Shown: in pieces, positions 41,923-52,111 of the stretch | Position numbering within the stretch: position 1 is the first letter of the stretch | Layout of the letters: every line of letters starts with the position of its first letter | Assembly (NCBI GenBank): GCA_029547185.1 | Contig: JAKPPU010000032.1 | Coordinates: forward strand, 62,001 to 126,000 | DNA: 64,000 nucleotides | Reading direction: 5' to 3' | Source of the DNA: Deltaproteobacteria bacterium | GTDB taxonomy: Bacteria; Desulfobacterota; Desulfomonilia; UBA1062 | Made by a program: the position numbers and the translations under genes | Notes under the pieces: model-generated | What the model saw: the letters and a program-made list of their open reading frames with translations, nothing else | Database searches by the model: none | Told to the model about the DNA's origin: nothing

Positions 41923-42720
41923 TCACTCACCCCCTTCCTTCTTTTCATGTACCTCGTGCGGTCCCTTGATCAGGTAGTGCAGCGCTGCCATACCTGCAAC
42001 GGCGCCCATGCCGATGAGGGTGAGGGGTCTGAAGAGGTTCTTCCACAGGATGACCGACATCGGCATGCTCGGATTGGCCGGCAGCTTGTCATACACGGCA
42101 GCCGGTTCCGAGAGGATGTACAGCACGTGGGTCCCGCCAACGAACTTGTCGCCGTAGACGATCGCCTTGTTGTCGAGCTGCTCGACGCGATCATAGGCCT
42201 TTTTGATCATGGCTTCCTTTTCGCCGATGGAGAGTGTCCCGGTGATGCATGATTTTACGCATGCGGGCTGCTCGCCGTTCTTGAGCCTGTCATAGCAGAG
42301 GTCGCACTTGTAGGACTTTTCCGTTTGCTTATTGTACCGCGGGATGTCGAAGGGGCAGGCAGCGGTGCATGCCTTACACCCGATGCACTTTTCCAGGTCG
42401 TGGCCGACCGTCCCGTACTCGGTATGGAACAGGGAGCCGCTCGGACATGACTTGACGCATGCGGCGTCGGTGCAGTGCATGCAGCCGTCTTTTCTGAAGA
42501 GCCATTTGAAGTTGCCGTCCTTGTCCGTGTACTCCTGGAAGCGGATGAGCGTCCAGGTATTCCACTCCAGATCCTGAGGATTCTGGTAGGTGCCGTGCTG
42601 GCGGGTTATCGAGGCAGGAAGCTCGTTCCACTGCTTGCATGCCACCTGGCAGCCGCGGCAGGCGGTGCATCTCGTTGTATCGATGAGTTTGACGTATTCT
42701 TTTTTATGATTATTCTTCAT
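41923..42720 (-). CDS. fdnH: Formate dehydrogenase beta subunit, four [4Fe-4S] electron-transfer protein
   Basis: The 265-residue protein has four cysteine groups: CTACRGCQVAC, CMHCTDAACVKSC, CIGCKACTAAC and CDLCYDRLKNGEQPACVKSC. A C-terminal membrane anchor (PLTLIGMGAVAGMAALHYLI) closes the sequence, as in FdnH/FdoH. It relays electrons from the molybdopterin subunit to cytochrome b. It begins 14 nt after the alpha stop codon. Confidence 0.95.
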   Translation of the reverse strand: MKNNHKKEYVKLIDTTRCTACRGCQVACKQWNELPASITRQHGTYQNPQDLEWNTWTLIRFQEYTDKDGNFKWLFRKDGCMHCTDAACVKSCPSGSLFHTEYGTVGHDLEKCIGCKACTAACPFDIPRYNKQTEKSYKCDLCYDRLKNGEQPACVKSCITGTLSIGEKEAMIKKAYDRVEQLDNKAIVYGDKFVGGTHVLYILSEPAAVYDKLPANPSMPMSVILWKNLFRPLTLIGMGAVAGMAALHYLIKGPHEVHEKKEGGE

Positions 42721-42734
42721 CTCTCATGCCCCCT

Positions 42735-45700
42735 TTAAGCCTTGGTCACGTTGACCATGAATGCCTTGTACTCAGGGCAGAAGGTGTTGGCATCCCCGAC
42801 AGTCGGCGTGAGGAAATTCGTAGAGTCGCTCCCGTCTTCCGGATAGAGCCATCCGTAATTGAACGGCAATCCAACCTGGTGGACGGTTCTGCCTTCGACC
42901 GTAAACGGCGTGAACCGTTTGGTCACCATGGCCCTGCACTTCACCTTGCCCCGGGCCGATGAGACGTATACCCAGTCGGCATTGGTGATGCCCAGTTTAT
43001 TGGCAAGCTTCTCGCCGATCTCCACGTAGAGCTCGGGCTGCATCTCGAGCAGCCATGCCTGCCAGCGCGTCAGCGCGCCGGAGCACCAGTGCTCGGTGCA
43101 GGAGTACGTGGTGCAGACATAGGGGAACTGTTCGCTTGCATTCTCGACCATGTCGAGATCGCTGTTGAAGATCTCGATGGTCGGGTTGATCCGCTGGCTC
43201 GAAAGCGGGTTTTTCGCGAGCGGGCCTTCGAGCGGTTCATAGTGCTCGGGGAACGGGCCTTCGGCCATGGCCGGACCGAACAGAGATGCAACGCCGTCGG
43301 TCTTCATGATAAACGGGTATTTCCCGTTTTTCTTGTCCGCCATTGGCGGCCACGGACCGTCCGGCACGTCGCCCACCCACTTGCCATCCTTCCATTCCAG
43401 GAGCTTTCGCTTGGGGTTGTAGGGCTTGCCGTTGATGTCGCAGGATGCCCGGTTGTAGATGATGCGGCGGTTTACCGGCCATACATAGGCCCAGTTCGGA
43501 TACAGACCTAACCCCGTGGGGTCATCCTTGCCGCGCTTGGCCATCTTGTTCTCGCCGTCGGGCCCGAAGGAGCCTGACATGATCCAGTTGCCGCATGCCG
43601 TGGTGCCGTCGCTCTTGAGCATGCCGAAGGTGGGGACAAGATCACCTTTTTTGTACTGCTTCTTCACGCCCTTGTCGTCGATCTCCACGTCCGCGGTGAA
43701 GTGTCCGTTGATCTGTTTGGCCACTTTGAGGACGTCGAACTCGCCTTTGGGGTTCTTGTAGTCCCACTTGAGGTTGAGGATGGACTCGGCATTGGGACCT
43801 CCCTCCTTGGCATAGAGGGACTTGATGGTATCAATTAGCCGGATCTGGATATCGCCTATCGAAATGGCGTCTTCGGGAGGATTAGCGGCCTTGTACTTCC
43901 ACTGGACCATCCTGCCGCTGTTGCTCTGGCTGCCTTCCTTTTCCATGGTGGCTGCCGCAGGCAGGAGGAAGCACTCTGTCTTGACCTGCTTGGGGTCGAC
44001 ACCTGGGCCGTGCCAGAAGGAGGCTGTCTCGTTGTCGAAGATATTGGCCGAGACGAGGAAGTCGAGCTTCTCGAGAGCCTTGCGGACCTTGTTCGAGTTC
44101 GGCGAGCTCACCGCAGGGTCGGTCCCGTAGGAGAACAGGCCCTTCACCTTGCCCGCGTACATCCTGTCGAAGAGGTGCATGAGGGAGTAGTGTTTGCCGT
44201 CATCCATCTTCGGAAGCCATGAATAGCCGAATCCGTTCTCCGGCGTTGCCGCATCGCCATACATGGACTTGAGCCAGCTCACGAAGAAGTTGGGATAGTT
44301 CGTGTAGTAATTGGCTGACTGCGGGTCATTGCACTTGGGTGTATATTTATCGAGGTAACGCTCTATAGTGTCCAATGAAGCAGACGGCATCTTCAGGTAG
44401 CCGGGAAGGTTGCCGTACAGAATACAGTGGTCGGTGGAACCCTGTACGTTGGGCTCGCCGCGGAGCGCGTTCACTCCGCCGCCCGCGATGCCCATGTTGC
44501 CCAGCAGGAGCTGAATCATGGACATGGTGCGGATGATCTGGCTTCCCGTGGTGTGGTGGGTCCAGCCGAGTGCATAGCATTCCGTGCCCGCCTTGTCCGG
44601 GGCGCCGGTTGCGCTGTATTCCTCATACACCCTCAGGAGGTTCTCCTTGGATACGCCCGTGATGCTGGAGACCTTGTCCAGGGTATAGCGCGAGTAGTGC
44701 TTCTTCATGAGCTGGAACACGCAGCGCGGATCCTGCAAGGTCGGGTCCTTGAGCGGAACGCCGTTCGCATCCGTCTGGAAGGTCCAGGTTGTCCTGTCGT
44801 ATTTCCGCTTTTCTGCGTCATACCCCGAGAACAGGCCGTCATTGAAGGAAAAGTCCGGGTTTACGAGGAACGATGCATTGGTATAGTTGATCACATAGTC
44901 GTGGAACCATTTGTCATTGTCGATGATGTACTTGATCATTCCCCCCAGGAAGGCGATGTCTGTGCCCGACCGGAGAGGGACATGGTAGTCGCAGCGGGCC
45001 GAGGTGCGGGTGTAGCGCGGGTCCACGTGGATGATCTTCGCCCCGTTCTGCTCCTTTGCCCGAAGGATCCATTTGAACGCCATGGGGTGGTGCTCCGCGG
45101 CGTTGCTGCCCATAATAAGGATAACATCACTGTTTTTCAGATCGATATAGTGGTTCGTCATCGAACCCCTGCCAAACGACTCTCCCAGAGCCGCTACGGA
45201 AGGGCTGTGTCAGACCCTTGCCTGGTGATCGATATACACCAGGCCCATTGCCCTCACTGACATGCTGATAAGCCAGCATTCCTCGTTGTCGATGTTGGAG
45301 CTGCCGAGGTGTGCTACGCTCTCCGTCCGGTTCACCAGCTGTCCCTTTTCGTTCGTGACGATGAAATCCTTGTCGCGCGCATCCTTGGTAAGGCGGGCGA
45401 TCCTTTTCATTGCCCAGTCCCAGTCCTTCACTTCCCACTTGTCGCTGTACGGGGCCCGGTATTGAACCTTTCGGAGGCGGTGCTTGTTGGCCTCGGTGAG
45501 GTCGAAGAATCCTGCACCCTTCGCGCACAGAGAGCCTTCGTTGATGGGATGTTCCGGGTCTCCCTCGATGTTGAAGATCTTGCCCGTGATGCTGTCGACG
45601 CTGCTGATGAGCCCGCATCCGCAAGAGCAGTAGGCGCAGACCGTCGTGAACTGTTTCGAGGTCTTGATCCGGTGCATCTTGCTGAGCTCGTCGGCATATG

Positions 45701-45788
45701 CCTTTACCGGTTTGAAGTCCAGCCCCAGCGCTGTCGATGCACCCATGGCACCGGACAGCTTCAGGAAGCTCCTACGTGTGATTTGCAT
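42735..45788 (-). CDS. fdnG: Selenocysteine formate dehydrogenase alpha subunit, Tat-exported
   Basis: Reading through the in-frame TGA at 45212-45210 gives a 1017-residue molybdo/tungsto-bis-MGD enzyme. It starts with a twin-arginine signal (MQITRRSFLKLSGAMGASTA) and a [4Fe-4S] motif CAYCSCGCG...LCAKG. Sec193 lies in DHQARV-U-HSPSVAALGE, exactly the position of U196 in E. coli FdnG. MSV/FGRGSMTNH and later blocks (TYSCTEHWCSG near the C-terminus) fit the FdnG type. It oxidises formate in the periplasm and hands electrons to FdnH. The SECIS after the codon is less clear than in the second enzyme (hairpin ggctct-ggg-agagtc about 20 nt downstream). The two frames should be annotated as one gene. 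Confidence 0.95.
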
Positions 45789-45898
45789 TCAATCCTCCTC
45801 TAGATATGCGAGTTGGTATATATATAACAACAGACATAAAACCCTTTTTATGCGAAGTCAAGAGAGGATTTAGGGAAACGAATGTATTATCAACTTAC

Positions 45899-45916
45899 TA
45901 TGTTATAGATAACATA
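45899..45916. promoter_or_regulatory. Palindromic operator candidate upstream of fdnG (TATGTTA-N4-TAACATA)
   Basis: A perfect 18-bp palindrome TATGTTA-TAGA-TAACATA in the AT-rich gap between fdhE and fdnG, about 110 bp ahead of the fdnG start. An identical-arm copy lies at the modA start (49906) and a weaker one ahead of the soluble formate dehydrogenase (46949). Shared control of molybdenum enzymes and uptake is the obvious idea; the arms are not a clear match to the E. coli ModE site. Confidence 0.55.
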
Positions 45917-45986
45917 ACAAGGGACACCGCTTGTCGGCCTAGTTCGAACGGCTTATAGGAGAATCGCGTCTCGAACAGTTATGAGC

Positions 45987-46862
45987 TCAATTCCATTCGC
46001 ATTCGGCTATGGGCGAGTAACCCTTGTCTTCCATGATGACGTCCAGATGGGCAAGGCTCAGCACGGCGATGTCCGGGTCGTACTCGGTGACATCGCTCAC
46101 CTTGGTCACGGTGATGAGATAACATTTGCACTTTTCACAGGTAAAGCAGGACTCGTTCTCTCTATTTTCAACGTGAAAATAACTCATGGTTTTCTGTTCA
46201 TCGTTTTCGCAGCAGGGGCAGACGACCCTCTTGAATCTCCACTCATGGCCGCATAACGGGCAGTGAAGCCACCGCTGGCCGGAGCCTTCCAGATGCTTTG
46301 TGATGTCGGGAAACGCTCCGCACATGGGGCAATACCCTTTCTCCCAGTCCAGGCCCTTGATGACGTCCGCATGATTGCGTGATCTCTTTTCCAAGACCAC
46401 CCGGGCTATGGCCCTCATAAGGAAGCCGGTTACCCGGATGTCCGTATCGAGCATCTCTGCCCAGCGTGAGAGCACGTCTTCTCCATCTGTTGGAAACGTT
46501 TTGAAAAAATCATAGAGTCTGATCGTTTGAGCATCGATGAGCCCGGCAAACTTGTCCCACACGCTGAACTGGCTTGAGAACCCTTCTCTTAAGGCCGGCA
46601 GGAGCGCCCGTGCCACGGTCTCGAAGGGATCGCTCTCACGGAAGAAGGCGTTCTGTCCAAAGAGTGGAACACCCTTCTTGAACAGCTCCTTGTCAAGGGT
46701 GAAGGTTTCTTCTCCTTTGAGCTCAAGGTCATCGACGAGGCGTGCCCTTGTCATGATGAGAGGTTTGTAGGCATTCAAGATTTCTGAGCTGTGTGGGTTG
46801 TTCTTTATTGCTGCAAGGAGAATCTTTTCCTGTTTCCGAAGGGTGTCTTCTCTGGTAGCCAT
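45987..46862 (-). CDS. fdhE: Formate dehydrogenase accessory protein FdhE
   Basis: The 291-residue cytosolic protein has the FdhE rubredoxin-like metal centre built from cysteine pairs YCPMCGAFP, HCPLCGHEW, CPCCEND and CEKCKCYL. FdhE is needed for maturation or transfer of Tat-exported formate dehydrogenase, which fits fdnGHI directly downstream. The ATG at 46862 follows agaggata; the longer upstream frame to 47132 covers the intergenic region and is rejected. It is divergent from the soluble formate dehydrogenase. Confidence 0.93.
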   Translation of the reverse strand: MATREDTLRKQEKILLAAIKNNPHSSEILNAYKPLIMTRARLVDDLELKGEETFTLDKELFKKGVPLFGQNAFFRESDPFETVARALLPALREGFSSQFSVWDKFAGLIDAQTIRLYDFFKTFPTDGEDVLSRWAEMLDTDIRVTGFLMRAIARVVLEKRSRNHADVIKGLDWEKGYCPMCGAFPDITKHLEGSGQRWLHCPLCGHEWRFKRVVCPCCENDEQKTMSYFHVENRENESCFTCEKCKCYLITVTKVSDVTEYDPDIAVLSLAHLDVIMEDKGYSPIAECEWN

Positions 46863-46948
46863 GCCGTTATCCTCTGAGAAAGATATGTATTTTCTAGTGT
46901 TTGGATAAGGTTGAATACCATGGATGCAAGTGTACAGCAAGGATAAAG

Positions 46949-46966
46949 TATGTATTTCTTGACATA
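46949..46966. promoter_or_regulatory. Weaker copy of the shared palindrome
   Basis: TATGTAT-TTCT-TGACATA has the same 18-bp length and outer arms (TATGT and ACATA) as the sites at 45899 and 49906 but differs at three inner arm positions. It lies in the divergent region between fdhE and the soluble formate dehydrogenase gene, 120 bp ahead of the latter. Confidence 0.35.
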
Positions 46967-47085
46967 AGGCCGGTTTTAAGTTTAGGTTGTCTGTGTAAGT
47001 CCAAGAATTTGGACGTGTTGTACACAGGCTTTGTCCGATGAACAAGTCATTCCGGCAGCCAAATTCATGAATCGAGGAGCATTGA

Positions 47086-49776
47086 ATGGAAGGCAGCGTG
47101 CTTACGTTGAACGGCAAGCAGGTAGAATTCAAGTCCGGTCAGACCATCCTGGAGGTTGCAGCAGACAACGGGGTCAAAATCCCCACTCTCTGCCACCTGC
47201 AGGGCTGCACTCCCACGGGTGCATGCAGGATCTGTCTGGTCGAGGTGACAGGTGCACGGTCCCTGGTGGCAGCATGCTCAACCCCGGCAGAGAAGGGCAT
47301 GACCGTCAGCACGGAGACCGACAGGGTCCACAGGACGAGGAGGCTCACCACCGAGTTCCTCCTGGCAAGCGGGAGGCATAACTGCATTACCTGCGAGAGG
47401 TCCGGCAACTGCACGCTCCAGGAGCTTGCGTACCGGTACGGAATAGAAGAGCCCCGCTTCGAGAACACCCCCCAGCCGTATGAGAACGAGGATGTGAATC
47501 CCTTCATCATACGCGATTTCAGCAGGTGTATCCTCTGCGGGCGCTGCGTTCAGGCCTGTCAGGATGTCCAGGTGAACCGGGCCATCTCGTTCGGCTACCG
47601 GGGTCCGCACGCGAAAATCATCGCCGGGGGCGATGTCCGCTACGACCAGAGCGACTGCGTCTTCTGCGGCCAGTGCGTTCAGGCCTGTCCGGTAGGTGCC
47701 CTCATCGAGAAGAAGGCAAAGTTCGCGGGCCGCATCTGGGATGTCGAAAAGGTCCGCACCACGTGCCCGTACTGCGGCGTGGGCTGCCAGCTCATGCTCC
47801 ACGTGAAGGACGGCAGGATCGTCAAGGTCACGGGAGCGGAAGATGCCTCGCCCAACAAAGGGAGGCTCTGCGTCAAGGGCCGGTTCGGCTACGACTTCAT
47901 CTATTCCGAAGAGAGGCTCAAAACCCCGCTCATCAAGGAGAACGGCGAGTTCAGGGAGGCATCCTGGGATGAGGCCACAACCCTCGTTGCGAATAAATTC
48001 AAGGAGATCATCGAAAAGCACGGGCCTGACGCCATTGCCGGTGTAAGCTGCGCCCGCAGCCTGAACGAAGACTCCTACCAGATGCAGAAGCTCTTCCGCG
48101 CGGTGATCGGCACCAACAACATCGATCACTGCGCTCGAACGTGACACGCCCCCACGGTCGCCGGTCTGGCGATCGCATTCGGCTCCGGGGCAATGACCAA
48201 CTCCTTCGGCGAGTTTGCGGATGCCAAGATGCTTCTCGTCATCGGGTCGAACATGACCGAGGCGCACCCGGTGGCGGCGACGTTCGTGAAAAATGCCGTC
48301 ATGAAGGGTGCGGAGCTCATCCTCGTTGACCCGAGGAAGCAGCCGCTCGCGGACTTTGCGACGATCCACGTTCCCCTGAAGGTCGGGAGCGACATCGCAT
48401 TCTTAAACGGTCTCATGAACGTGCTCATCGCGGAAGACCTCTATGACAAGGAATTCGTGGCGAACAGCTGCAAGGGCTTCGACGAGCTCAAGGAGAAGGT
48501 GAAGGAGTATACTCCTGAATATGTAGCCGGGATAACGGGGATAAGCGCGGACATGCTCCGCGAGGTGGCGAGGAAGCTCTCCTCGGTGAAGCCGGCCATG
48601 TGCTGCTACACGCTGGGCATCACCGAGCACACCTGCGGCAGGAACAACGTGCTTTCGGTAGCCAACCTCCAGATGCTGCTCGGCAATATGGGCCTCGAGG
48701 GCGGCGGGGTCAATCCGCTCCGCGGCCAGAACAACGTCCAGGGCGCCTGCGACATGGGCGCGCTGCCCAACGTGTTCCCCGGATACCAGCAGGTAGCCAA
48801 CCCCGATGCCCGGGCCAAGTTCGAGAAGGCCTGGGGCGTGGAGAAACTCCCGGAAAAGCCCGGTCTCATGATCCCGCAGATGATGGAAGGCCTCGTGAGC
48901 GGAAAGGTGAAGGCCCTCTGGATCTTCGGCGAGAACCTGGCCAACACCGAGCCCGACATCGCCAAGGTCGAGCACGAGCTCTCCTCGGCCGAGTTTCTCG
49001 TATGCAGCGACATCTTTCCCACCGAGACCACGAGGTTCGCGCATGTGGTTTTTCCGGCTGCAGCCTGGAGCGAGGACGACGGGACCTTCACCAGCAGCGA
49101 GCGCAGGGTGAGCCGGGTCAGGAAGGTGAGCCAGGCCCCGGGGCAGGCAAAGCCCAACTGGTGGATCTTCAAAGAGGTTGCGAAGAAGATGGGGCATGAG
49201 TGGAAGTCGAACAGCGGGCCCGAGATCTGGGACAACGAAGTCTCGATCCTTGCGCCCGCCCTGGCCGGGATAAAGTTCCGCCGCATCGAAGGCGACGGCC
49301 TCCAGTGGCCTTGCCCCAATGAAGAGCATCCGGGCACACCTGTCCTCCACCGGGGAGGCGTGTTCACGAGCGGCAAGGGCCAGTTCACCCCGGTTGAATG
49401 GACTCCGCCGGCAGAGGTGCCGGACAAGGAATATCCCTTCGTGCTTTCAACGGGCCGAAGGCTCTATCACTACCACACGAGAACACAGACGGGCAGGAGC
49501 GGCCTCGACTATCTTCTCGGCGAAGAGACTGCGGACATCTCTCCTGCCGATGCCGGAAGCTTGGGCATCGTCCATGGAGATATCATCCGGGTCAGGTCCC
49601 GCAGGGGAGAGGTAAAGGTGAAGGCCAAGGTGACGGACCAGGTCCCCAAGGGCATGGTGTGGATGGCGTTCCACTTCAGGGACGGGAACGCGAACTGGCT
49701 TACGAACGCAGTCTTCGACCCGTTCACCCAGACCGCCGAGTACAAGGCCTGCGCAGTAGCCATCGAGAAGATCTGA
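47086..49776 (+). CDS. fdhA: Selenocysteine formate dehydrogenase catalytic subunit with ferredoxin-type N-terminus
   Basis: Reading through TGA 48142-48144 gives an 896-residue protein. N-terminal domains in order: [2Fe-2S] (C36...C47, C50 in CHLQGCTPTGACRICLVEV), His/Cys-ligated cluster (HNCITCERSGNCTLQELAYR), two [4Fe-4S] (CILCGRCVQACQ, CVFCGQCVQACP), then the molybdopterin core with CPYCGVGCQ...LCVKG. Sec353 lies in DHCART-U-HAPTVAGLAIA. The layout is that of cytosolic FdhA/FdhF-like subunits of NAD- or ferredoxin-dependent formate dehydrogenases and hydrogenase/formate lyase systems. There is no Tat signal. No diaphorase subunit is adjacent, so the electron partner is elsewhere. It could work for formate production or CO2 reduction. 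Confidence 0.94.
48142..48172 (+). promoter_or_regulatory. Selenocysteine UGA and SECIS hairpin
   Basis: Fourteen bases after the UGA a perfect five-pair stem tcgcc (48158-48162) / ggcga (48168-48172) presents the loop ggtct. This is the same GGUCU loop that SelB recognises in E. coli fdhF, so UGA recoding is well supported. Confidence 0.88.
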
Positions 49777-49781
49777 ACTTC

Positions 49782-49820
49782 CACGGGGTCGGGAGTGTGA
49801 CTCCCGACCCCGTGTTTCTT
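49782..49820 (+). terminator. Rho-independent terminator after fdhA
   Basis: A 15-bp stem cacggggtcgggagt / actcccgaccccgtg with a gtg loop and tttctt after it, six bases beyond the fdhA stop codon. Confidence 0.92.
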
Positions 49821-49896
49821 GACAATTCTCGAACGAAGGCAGATACATTTAATATGTAGGCAAAAATGCGAGGGAAATGTGATTGAGGAGAATGAT

Positions 49897-50685
49897 ATGT
49901 TAAAATATGTTAATAATAACATAAAAGGGCAATGCTTCCGCGGCACGTTGAAGGTCTATGCCCTGTGCCTGTTCGTCCTGCTCTGTATGCCGCATTCCGC
50001 TTCGGGCGGAGAGGAGCTGCGGGTTGCCGTAGCGGCGAACTTCATCACCCCGTTCAACGAGATCTCGGCCATGTTCGAGAAGACAACCGGGATACACGTC
50101 GAACCGGTATTCTCTTCGACCGGGAAGCTCTATGCGCAGATCATCGAGGGTGCACCCTATGATGTCTTCCTCTCGGCAGACGAAAAAAGGCCCCTTGAGC
50201 TGAATCGGAAGGGCCTCTCCGGAAAGCCTTTCGTCTATGCAAGGGGTATGGTGGTCCTGTGGACTGCCAATAAGGACCTGTGCAGGGGGAGCGACTGGAA
50301 GGCCGTGGTCACCGGCGCTCAGACAAAAAAGATCGCGATCGCCAATGTCGAGACGGCTCCCTATGGAACGGCGGCCATGGTTGCGCTCAAGGATGCAAAA
50401 TTGTGGGACGGCATTCAGGACAAGCTCGTCTTCCCCCAGGACATAGCCCAGGCGTTCCAGTATGCCTTCACCGGGAGTGTCGATGCGGGATTCTGCGCCC
50501 TCTCTTCAGCCCTTTCCGAGCAGGGAAAGACAGGATGCTATCTTGAGGTAGAGGGGGCGCCAGAGATCGTTCAGGCCGCCTCCGTCCTCAACAGGAGCAC
50601 CGATAAGAGTGCTGCGGAAAAGTTTGCCGCCTTTCTCCTGTCCCGGGAGGCAGGTGCCGTGAAGGGCAGATACGGGTACAGATAG
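49897..50685 (+). CDS. modA: Molybdate ABC transporter periplasmic binding protein ModA
   Basis: The 262-residue protein has a signal peptide (LKVYALCLFVLLCMPHSASG) and the ModA fold: LRVAVAANFITPFNEISAMF, FSSTGKLYAQIIEGAPYDVF, LSADEKRP, IANVETAPYGTAAM and AFTGSVDAGFCALS. It binds molybdate or tungstate, needed for the two formate dehydrogenases upstream. The ATG at 49897 follows ttgaggag; the upstream in-frame ATG at 49819 lies in the terminator and is rejected. The palindrome at 49906-49923 lies inside its first codons. modB follows after ten bases. Confidence 0.93.
   Translation: MLKYVNNNIKGQCFRGTLKVYALCLFVLLCMPHSASGGEELRVAVAANFITPFNEISAMFEKTTGIHVEPVFSSTGKLYAQIIEGAPYDVFLSADEKRPLELNRKGLSGKPFVYARGMVVLWTANKDLCRGSDWKAVVTGAQTKKIAIANVETAPYGTAAMVALKDAKLWDGIQDKLVFPQDIAQAFQYAFTGSVDAGFCALSSALSEQGKTGCYLEVEGAPEIVQAASVLNRSTDKSAAEKFAAFLLSREAGAVKGRYGYR
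49906..49923. promoter_or_regulatory. Palindromic operator candidate at the modA start (TATGTTA-N4-TAACATA)
   Basis: TATGTTA-ATAA-TAACATA, the same arms and spacing as the site ahead of fdnG, here overlapping codons 4-9 of modA just after the ribosome site. Binding here would block the start of the mod message. Confidence 0.5.
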
Positions 50686-50694
50686 GAATTGGGA

Positions 50695-51363
50695 ATGGTG
50701 GATCTCCTCCCCCTCTATCTTTCCTTAAAGCTCGCTGCCGTGAGTACGGCCGTTCTGATGGTCGTGGCAGCCCCGATTTCCTATGCCCTCGTATTTCACC
50801 GCATACCGGGCAAGTCCTTCCTCGAGGCGCTCATCAATCTTCCGATCGTGTTGCCGCCTACGGTCCTCGGCTTTTACCTGCTGGTCGCCCTCGGCCCGAG
50901 GGGGAGCTTCGGCCGGGCATGGGAGTCGGTCTTCGGTTCGCCGCTCCTTTTCACGTTCACGGGCATTGTCGTTGCGTCCCTCGTCTACAGCCTTCCGTTC
51001 GCCGTGGCCCCCATGAAGACGGCTTTCTGCCGGATCGACAGAAGGCTCGTCGAGAATGCCCAGATTCTGGGTCTGAATCCTATGGCAATATTCTTCAGAG
51101 TCATCCTTCCGAATTCCCTGGCGGGAGTGGCTGCATCGGCGATCCTCGTCTTCCTGCACACCATCGGCGAGTTCGGCGTCATCCTCATGGTGGGAGGCAG
51201 CATACCCGGAAAGACAAAGGTGGCTTCCATCGCGATCTTCGAGGCGGTAGAGGCCTTGCGGTACAGCGATGCCTGGCTCATGTCCCTGGCGCTGGTGCCC
51301 GTTTGCTATGTCTTCCTCCTTCTCGTGAACCGTCTGACCCCGGAGGCCCAGCATGGAACTTGA
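50695..51363 (+). CDS. modB: Molybdate ABC transporter permease ModB
   Basis: The 222-residue permease has five membrane helices and the ModB/CysT blocks LPIVLPPTVLGFYLLVALGP, ENAQILGLNPMAIFFRVILP (EAA loop) and HTIGEFGVILMVGGSIPGKT. The ATG at 50695 is chosen over TTG 50689. Its end overlaps modC by 11 nt. It works with ModA and ModC to import molybdate. Confidence 0.94.
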   Translation: MVDLLPLYLSLKLAAVSTAVLMVVAAPISYALVFHRIPGKSFLEALINLPIVLPPTVLGFYLLVALGPRGSFGRAWESVFGSPLLFTFTGIVVASLVYSLPFAVAPMKTAFCRIDRRLVENAQILGLNPMAIFFRVILPNSLAGVAASAILVFLHTIGEFGVILMVGGSIPGKTKVASIAIFEAVEALRYSDAWLMSLALVPVCYVFLLLVNRLTPEAQHGT

Positions 51364-52111
51364 TGTCAGGATAAAGAAGAAGCTCAAGCATTTCGACCTC
51401 GATGTGTCGTTCTCCTGTGCTGAGGGGAGGCTCCTCGCGATAGTCGGCCCGTCGGGTGCAGGCAAGACCACGATCATCCGGATCATTGCCGGGCTCGACA
51501 GGCCGGATGCGGGATTCATCTCCTGCAGGGATACGGTATGGGCGGATATGTCGGCAGGGATCAACGTGCCGACCAGGAAGAGGGGCATCGGCTATGTTTT
51601 TCAAGAATTCACCCTGTTCCCGAACCTGAGCGTCTATAAAAACGTCGCCTTTGCCGCCCGGAACAGGGATACCGTGGAGTATCTGCTGAAAATGTTCGAT
51701 ATCTGGCACTTGTGTGAAAGCAGGCCGCACCTCATCTCCGGAGGCGAGCGCCAGAGGTGCGCCATATGCCAGGCCCTTGCCCGTGACCCCAAGGTGCTCC
51801 TCATGGATGAGCCTTTCTCGGCCCTCGATGCCCTGAGCCGCCGGAAGCTCAGGGAGATGATGAAATCCATAAAGAGCGAGCTTCATATTCCCATCATCCA
51901 CGTGACCCACGATATCAGGGAAGCGCTCTTCATCGCGGACGACATCATGCCCGTCGTCCAGGGAAGGGTAGAGCAGAAGTGGGTTATGCATTTCATGCTC
52001 ACGGCGAGGGACTTCGACCGGGCCAGGTGCTCCCCGACCCGGGCGGAAAAAAGGAGAGACGAGGAAGAGGACATAGAGTTATCCATAAAAGCAAAGGAGT
52101 ATATGAAATGA
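51353..52111 (+). CDS. modC: Molybdate ABC transporter ATPase ModC, short form without MOP domain
   Basis: The 252-residue ATPase has Walker A GPSGAGKTT, signature LISGGERQR, Walker B VLLMDEPFSALD and the H-loop HVTHDIREA. It is about 100 residues shorter than E. coli ModC and lacks the C-terminal TOBE/MOP regulatory domain; instead it ends in a charged helix. It is thus probably not inhibited by molybdate the way classical ModC is. It overlaps modB at its start and the FmdE-like gene by ATGA at its end. Confidence 0.93.
   Translation: MELDVRIKKKLKHFDLDVSFSCAEGRLLAIVGPSGAGKTTIIRIIAGLDRPDAGFISCRDTVWADMSAGINVPTRKRGIGYVFQEFTLFPNLSVYKNVAFAARNRDTVEYLLKMFDIWHLCESRPHLISGGERQRCAICQALARDPKVLLMDEPFSALDALSRRKLREMMKSIKSELHIPIIHVTHDIREALFIADDIMPVVQGRVEQKWVMHFMLTARDFDRARCSPTRAEKRRDEEEDIELSIKAKEYMK

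Noticed and set aside
45210-45212. Stop codon splitting the formate dehydrogenase gene, which might look like a pseudogene
   Set aside because: It is the selenocysteine TGA at the exact FdnG position; the downstream frame continues the protein without a gap.
46863-47133. Extension of fdhE to 47132
   Set aside because: The added 90 residues cover the divergent promoter region, have no family match, and ATG 46862 has a good ribosome site.
48142-48144. TGA splitting the second formate dehydrogenase
   Set aside because: A perfect GGUCU-loop SECIS hairpin follows, so it encodes selenocysteine.
45899-49923. Assigning the palindromes to ModE
   Set aside because: The arms do not match the ModE consensus well enough and no regulator gene is in the window; left as an unassigned operator.
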